DNA of 64,000 nt from Loripinus fragilis (taxonomy: Eukaryota; Mollusca; Bivalvia; Lucinida; Lucinidae), in NCBI GenBank assembly GCA_964019695.1, contig OZ026530.1, forward strand, positions 27,664,108 through 27,728,107. The letters run 5' to 3'. This document shows, piece by piece, positions 24,801 through 30,800 of this stretch (positions within the stretch are counted from its first letter, which is position 1; each line of letters starts with the position of its first letter). The notes below the pieces were generated by a model. It had not been told where the DNA came from. It ran no database searches and saw nothing but the letters and a program-made list of their open reading frames with translations. The position numbers and the translations under genes were made by a program.

Positions 24801-27800
24801 TTGTGCATCTGTGCCTTTGCTATCAACAATTTTTTCATGACAAGACTGATCATAATGAAATATTTGTAACACGTAAGCTGTATAATATACTAACCACTTT
24901 CTCTCTCTCTTTATTTATTATTTCTCCACCTTTCTGTGTTTCCTGACTCAAGACAATCAGGTCCATAGTATCATCAGTGATAGTTGGTCCCAGCATCTCA
25001 TAGATAGGAACTAGTCGGTAATCAAGACCAGGTTTGACATCTTTCAAGAACTCCAATAGAGCATGAATCCTCACATCAACTGGCTCAATTAGTTCACACA
25101 GTACCTTTTCTTTAAACAGCATAGGTTTAGATATACAAAATTTTTGAGGGTAAAATTGTAAATATTTTCTAACCCATCAGTTTAAATATATGTTTTGGGT
25201 GCTCATAAGAACCGTCTCACTGAGACGGTTCTTTTGAGTACCCACAACATATGTTTTGGTTGAGAAATAAGAAAATTAATTTTTTGGTATGCACTCTTAA
25301 CTAAAGTCCTGAAACAATCTTTTTCTCAGATCAGGTTTGACATCTTTCAAAAACTCCAGTAGAGCATTAATCCTCACATCAACTGGCTCGATTAGTTCAC
25401 ACAGTACCTTTTCTATAAACAGCACAGGTTTAGATAAACAAAATTTTTCAGCATAAAATTGTAATTTTTTTCTTACCCACCAGTTTTAACATATGTTTTG
25501 GGTGCTCAAATGAACCGTTTCATTGAGATGGTTCTTTTCAGTACCAACAACATATGTTTTAGTTGAGAAATAAGAAAATTAATTTTTTTGGTACGCACTC
25601 TTAACTAGGTTTTTCATGCATAAACAATCGCTAGGCCCAAAGAAAACCAAGGACTGAAGCCCGGATTTTCAGCATGTCCCAATGACCTAGCGAGCATTAA
25701 TGCATTAAAAAAAATGTTTTCATATCATCATCATATCATAATCGGATTTTTGATTAACATGCAGGTGCAGGGGCATCATCCGCATCAGTAGGCCCCTTTC
25801 CAGGTAACTGGCTAGCTGCACGCATAGCAGATCTCACACCTGATCTCCAGGTGCTCCTTTCTTGAGGGTCAACTGTGGTGAGCTTCCACTCACGGCAGTC
25901 TTTCTCTGTCAGTTTCTTCCATGTTTGCTGGGGCCTCCCTGCCCCCCGCTTGCCGTCAATCTGCATATCATATGCTGTTTCGATTGCACCACTGGAACGC
26001 GCCACATGCCCAAACCAGCGAAGCCTTCTCTCTCAAAATGAGGTCGAGGTCCTCAAGCTGAAGCTTTGCCAGCAGCTCGCTTGACCTTACCCTGGCCACA
26101 TCCTCTGGCTTGATACTGCAGATCTGTCTGATCATGGCCCTATCATTGCGTTGCAAGCGCTGCAGGTTCTTCTTGGTAAGTGGCCAAGTTTCACTGGCAT
26201 GGAGCATGGCGCTCCGCACGCAAGAGCTGTACACATGGCCACGGGTCTTGTAAGAGAGGTGGCGGGATGTGAGAACTGGTAGTAGCTCCCTGAACTTCTT
26301 CCAGGCGGTTTTCACACGAGCAGTGACCGCCATTTCACAGCCTCCACCAGCAGAAAGCATGTCACCTAGGTAGCAGAAGGAAGCTACCACCTCAAGCTTA
26401 TCAGGTCCGACCTGGACTTCACTCTGTGGTCTGCCGTCAACAGGGCGAGCATTTCCCATGCACCGTGCACACCTATAATCAGGAACCCGGCTTCGTGCAT
26501 TAGCGTACATTCCCTGGACTAACCGCACAATCCATTCCTCAACGCCTAGCTTTCTCAGGGCCCACCAGATAACCTTCCGAGGGACAAGGTCAAATGCTTT
26601 CTCTAGGTCCACGAAGGCCATATAAAGCCTCTTTATTTTTATTTTATTACTTTTATCCCATAAATTCAATGAAATATTCACCATTGAAGTGTTTGATAAT
26701 CCATCGAAAAGCGTTAATTACTGAGTGAACAGAGGTAGGTCAGATGAACACAGGTAAGAAGGGCTTGGGCATTCAAGTCATTTTAGCCTCTGATAGAGGG
26801 TTTCATCTTCAACCAGCATTCTAACATTATCACCTATATAGCCAATGGTTAAATTCAGTTTGATAAGTCACTGCAGGGACGAGTGTGACATCAGTCGGTC
26901 GCCAGTTTGATTTTCATGATGTCATCTACCACATACAGCCTTGTAACATTGACAATAGACGGCATAACATGGTTAATACAACTAATAGACATTTAAAACG
27001 TACATAAAAATATGTGTTTCAGTCGAAACAAGAGTTACGGAAAATTCTAACGCTCTGTTCAAGAAAGCGGGATCGTTATAGAGTCTGAATGATTTGTTCA
27101 TATTATTTATCTTTTTGTGTGTTAGAATTGAAATAAATTCACACTCCCAGTGATTTGTTGCTGAATATATCACTGTCTGTCGGTCAGTCATAGGTGGACA
27201 AATCGCTCATGCTTTGCGCTCGTGATTTCTCCACTTTAATGACTAACTTCCAGACTGTGATATATTAAGCAACAAACCACTGCAAGCAGGAATCTATTTC
27301 TTAAATAATACATAGATGGTAAAACAAAGAAAGCAATTCAATGGTTAACCCTTTACCCCATAGAGACATCTTTTAATGCTTTTGCAAACAGAGTAGACCC
27401 AGATCAGGCAGCTCTTGTAAGAGCTGCCTGATCAGGGTCTACTCTGTTTGCTATTGAAATATGGTATTTCTGATCCTACACAACTTGACCTAACATATAA
27501 TTTCTTTGCTCAGCTCAATGCATCAACATGAAAGTTTATTTGTATAATTATTCATAGTGGGTGGAGCCTAGCATGAATATTCATGGAGAAAATGGTTAAA
27601 GAACTTACTGGCATTCATCTCTTTATCTGTAACTCCAACTGTCAAGATTTTCTCACTCAGAAGACATCCCTCTGAAAGCAAGAGTTTATGACCTATATGT
27701 AGTCGATCAAATGTTCCTCCCAACACTACGTGATTGTACGTCTCTATCAGCTGTTTCTGGTCCCCGGTCTCAGCACTGCTAGAATCCTCCTCTTTTGACC

Positions 27801-30800
27801 CTGGATCAGCATCATCTGCGCCACAGTAAAATATAGGCCTTTAGTTAAAGAGGTAAAATCTTGAGCAATAATAGTGGTACCACTCATTATTACTCTCTCC
27901 AAGTGCCATACTCGGTAGATCAATGGACAGTCATAATGAGGTGATTATGACTTCAGGGTGTCAAGTGAAATTTGGTCCTTAAAATATAGGACCAACACCT
28001 AAAATATATGACTGTCACTTCAGAAATATAGGAATATATAGGACAAAGAAAACATAAACAATTATATACTTAGCCACCTCAGTGACCTATATAAGAGTGA
28101 CTGGAAACTCCAAGGAAATACCAATACTCAACTCAAACTGCTCTGTCGTGCTTCTTACACAGGTAATTGAGGGGGAATCGATATCATTTATCTACACGAT
28201 TCGCCTTTATGGCGGTTTTGCAATACACAGCGTAATTTCTCTATTGTTTACCAAAACTTTTAACACCTTTAAAAACACCGAAATAGTATAATTGCGATGA
28301 ATTATGAATCATAAGGCATCTTAGTTTGTGAAAGCTGTTAAATAGAGACACAGACATAGCCGTGCTTAAAGCTTAATATGTCGCAGTGAAACAGGTATTT
28401 TCGAAGCCATTTTTGACGAATTCCGCAAAATTCATAAAATCAGCCGATATTTGAATGGTCATAACTCCATTAGATTATTCGTAACATTGCAGAAACATAT
28501 TTATAAATATTTCATATATCTTTTTTCGATTGTTATAAACAAAATGTAGCAATGAGCGATATTTATTCCGAAGTACGCTCTTCAATGTACCTATAAACGC
28601 AGCGGTATCTCAAGCTGCGTCGCCATTTTGTGCCATTTTGCGCGCCAGGTGCAAGTCACATGATATCAGCCCCGACATACCTATGTGGCTGAAAAATGGA
28701 GTGTCTAGTCACTCTTATATAGGTCACTGGCCACCTCCTCCACTCACTAAACTCTATCCTGTTATTGAATAATCAACAAAAACAAGCAGTAAACATTATT
28801 TCAACAAAAAGATTAACCAATGAATGATTACAAGATACAGTACGAAAAATGCTGTTAGCAAAAATACTGAATAGGCTGCCCAGTAACCATTTGGGCTAAA
28901 CAAAATACATGCAAGTTACATTTAAGTTTTTGTTGGCTAAAACACAACTTTTATGATCAAAGCATACCATGTCCAACTGTTTGAATTTTCTGCACTCATC
29001 ATGGAAACATCTGTTGTATATAATTATGCCAATCATATTTACTGGATCTATGTTTTACCATTCTTTTAAAAAGCACACGTATTAACAAAATACAGCAAGA
29101 AGTGGGCAAAGCTCACATACCCCCGGCGGTAGCCATCAGAGGCTGTAACACTTTCAGCAAAAAGACAAAATTGTTAAAGATTTCATAACCCTAAATCAAG
29201 TAGTTTCTGAGAAAACTTTGATGAAAAAATGTCCATATGTGTTTTTTATAGGAGTAACAGAAGGAAAAATTGAAAATTTAAAAAAAAAATGCAAAATGGC
29301 GATTAGCATCTTAATTTTCATTTACACAATACACTTTGCCTACCTGAAGGTGTACACAAAATTTCATAATCCTAAATCAAGTAGTTGCTGAGAAAAATGA
29401 CGAAAAATGTCCCATATGTAAGGAGTGACAGAAGGAAAAATTGAAAAAGGCAAAACGAGCTTTAGCATCTTTTATTTTTCATTTACACAATACACTTAGC
29501 CTACCTAAAATTTGAAAACACTGATTCCAATAGGAGCCCGAGAAATCTGTGACAGAAATTTTCAGTTGAGAGAAAGAAAAATGAACAAATAAAGGTACTG
29601 ATATGCTTTATGTGGCTGTTTTTGTTACACAATACAACTCATCACCATCAAGCTTTGTGCCAAATTTCAGAATTCTAAGTCAAGTAAATGCCGGGAAATC
29701 CTTGACAGAATAAAAAGTTTACAGACAAACAAACAAACAGACAGACAGACAAACACACACAATTACTGAAAAGGCAAAAACATTATTTACCCCCTATATA
29801 CTTTGTACTGGGGGTATAATGACACAACCATTGAGTTTACCTATAATGACTCAGGGTTACCACACCTGAAAGAAATGTGAACTAGACAGCAAATGTCGTG
29901 GAATTACAAACTTGCATCTTTCCATGTTTGAAATTAACAACATTTGTTTTAAATAAGAATTCATCATTTCTTGCTTACCCTGAAATATAGGAATATATAG
30001 GACTGTCTTCCAAATATAGGAATATATAGGATTGTCTTCCAAATATAGGAATATATAGGATTATATAGGACACTTCACACCCTGTGACTTCCTTACAGGG
30101 GCAATAAAGTGGTCCCATGAAGGGATTAGGTATTTTCTGATAAAATATTGATCTTTATCTTAGTGAAAGAAATTGTGTTCTATACAGGTAAGTCCCCCCT
30201 TGAGGCCCCTTTAATTTTGTGAGATACTGGAACTGTCCCATATCAGTTAATCCTTTAATGGTCTCTATTGGACAGGAATACCTGTATATTTCTTTTAAAA
30301 GAAAAAAAAAATCTTATCGCTGACCAAAACATATGCTGTGGGTACTCAAAAGACCGTCTCAATGAGATGGTTCTTTTGAGCACCCAAAACATATGCTAAA
30401 AATTGTGGGTAAGAAAATATTTACAATTTTCGCAGGAAAGTTCTGTTTATCTAAACCTGTGAAAATATCAGATACAACTATTCAGGCCTCCAGATAAAAG
30501 CATGAAATTAAAACATAATGTTTTTGTATCTAAACCAAATACAAGTTGTGGATACTCAAAAACCGTCTTATTGTCCATGGGATTTGCTAAAATGACATAA
30601 TAGCTTCTTTTTTGTTTGGTTTGATGCTTTACGTCCCAGTCAACAGCTATGGTCATGTTGGGACGGTCAGTTCACCTAACCATAATTTTTTCCTGGGCAA
30701 GCTTGACTAAGAGGTCATTAACAAGACAATTTCGACTAATTAATATCCCCCCGCCGAAGGGTTATTTGAGAGAAACATGTAAATCACAAAACATAAATCC

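Larger units (their letters stand above)
27954..30084. mobile_element. Composite hAT-like element, 2.1 kb, CAGGGTGT ends
   Basis: CAGGGTGTCAAGTG at the left and CACTTCACACCCTG at the right, flanked by TGACTT (27948-27953 and 30085-30090). Arrays of ATATAGGAC/AATATAGGAATATATAGG words lie near both ends. It contains two further elements (28080-28729 and 29110-29822). No transposase seen. Confidence 0.75.

Noticed and set aside
25332..25412. Duplicate of COASY exon 3 as a genuine alternative exon
   Set aside because: It has an acceptor but no donor, and lacks two thirds of the exon, including the conserved KGGEIINK stretch.
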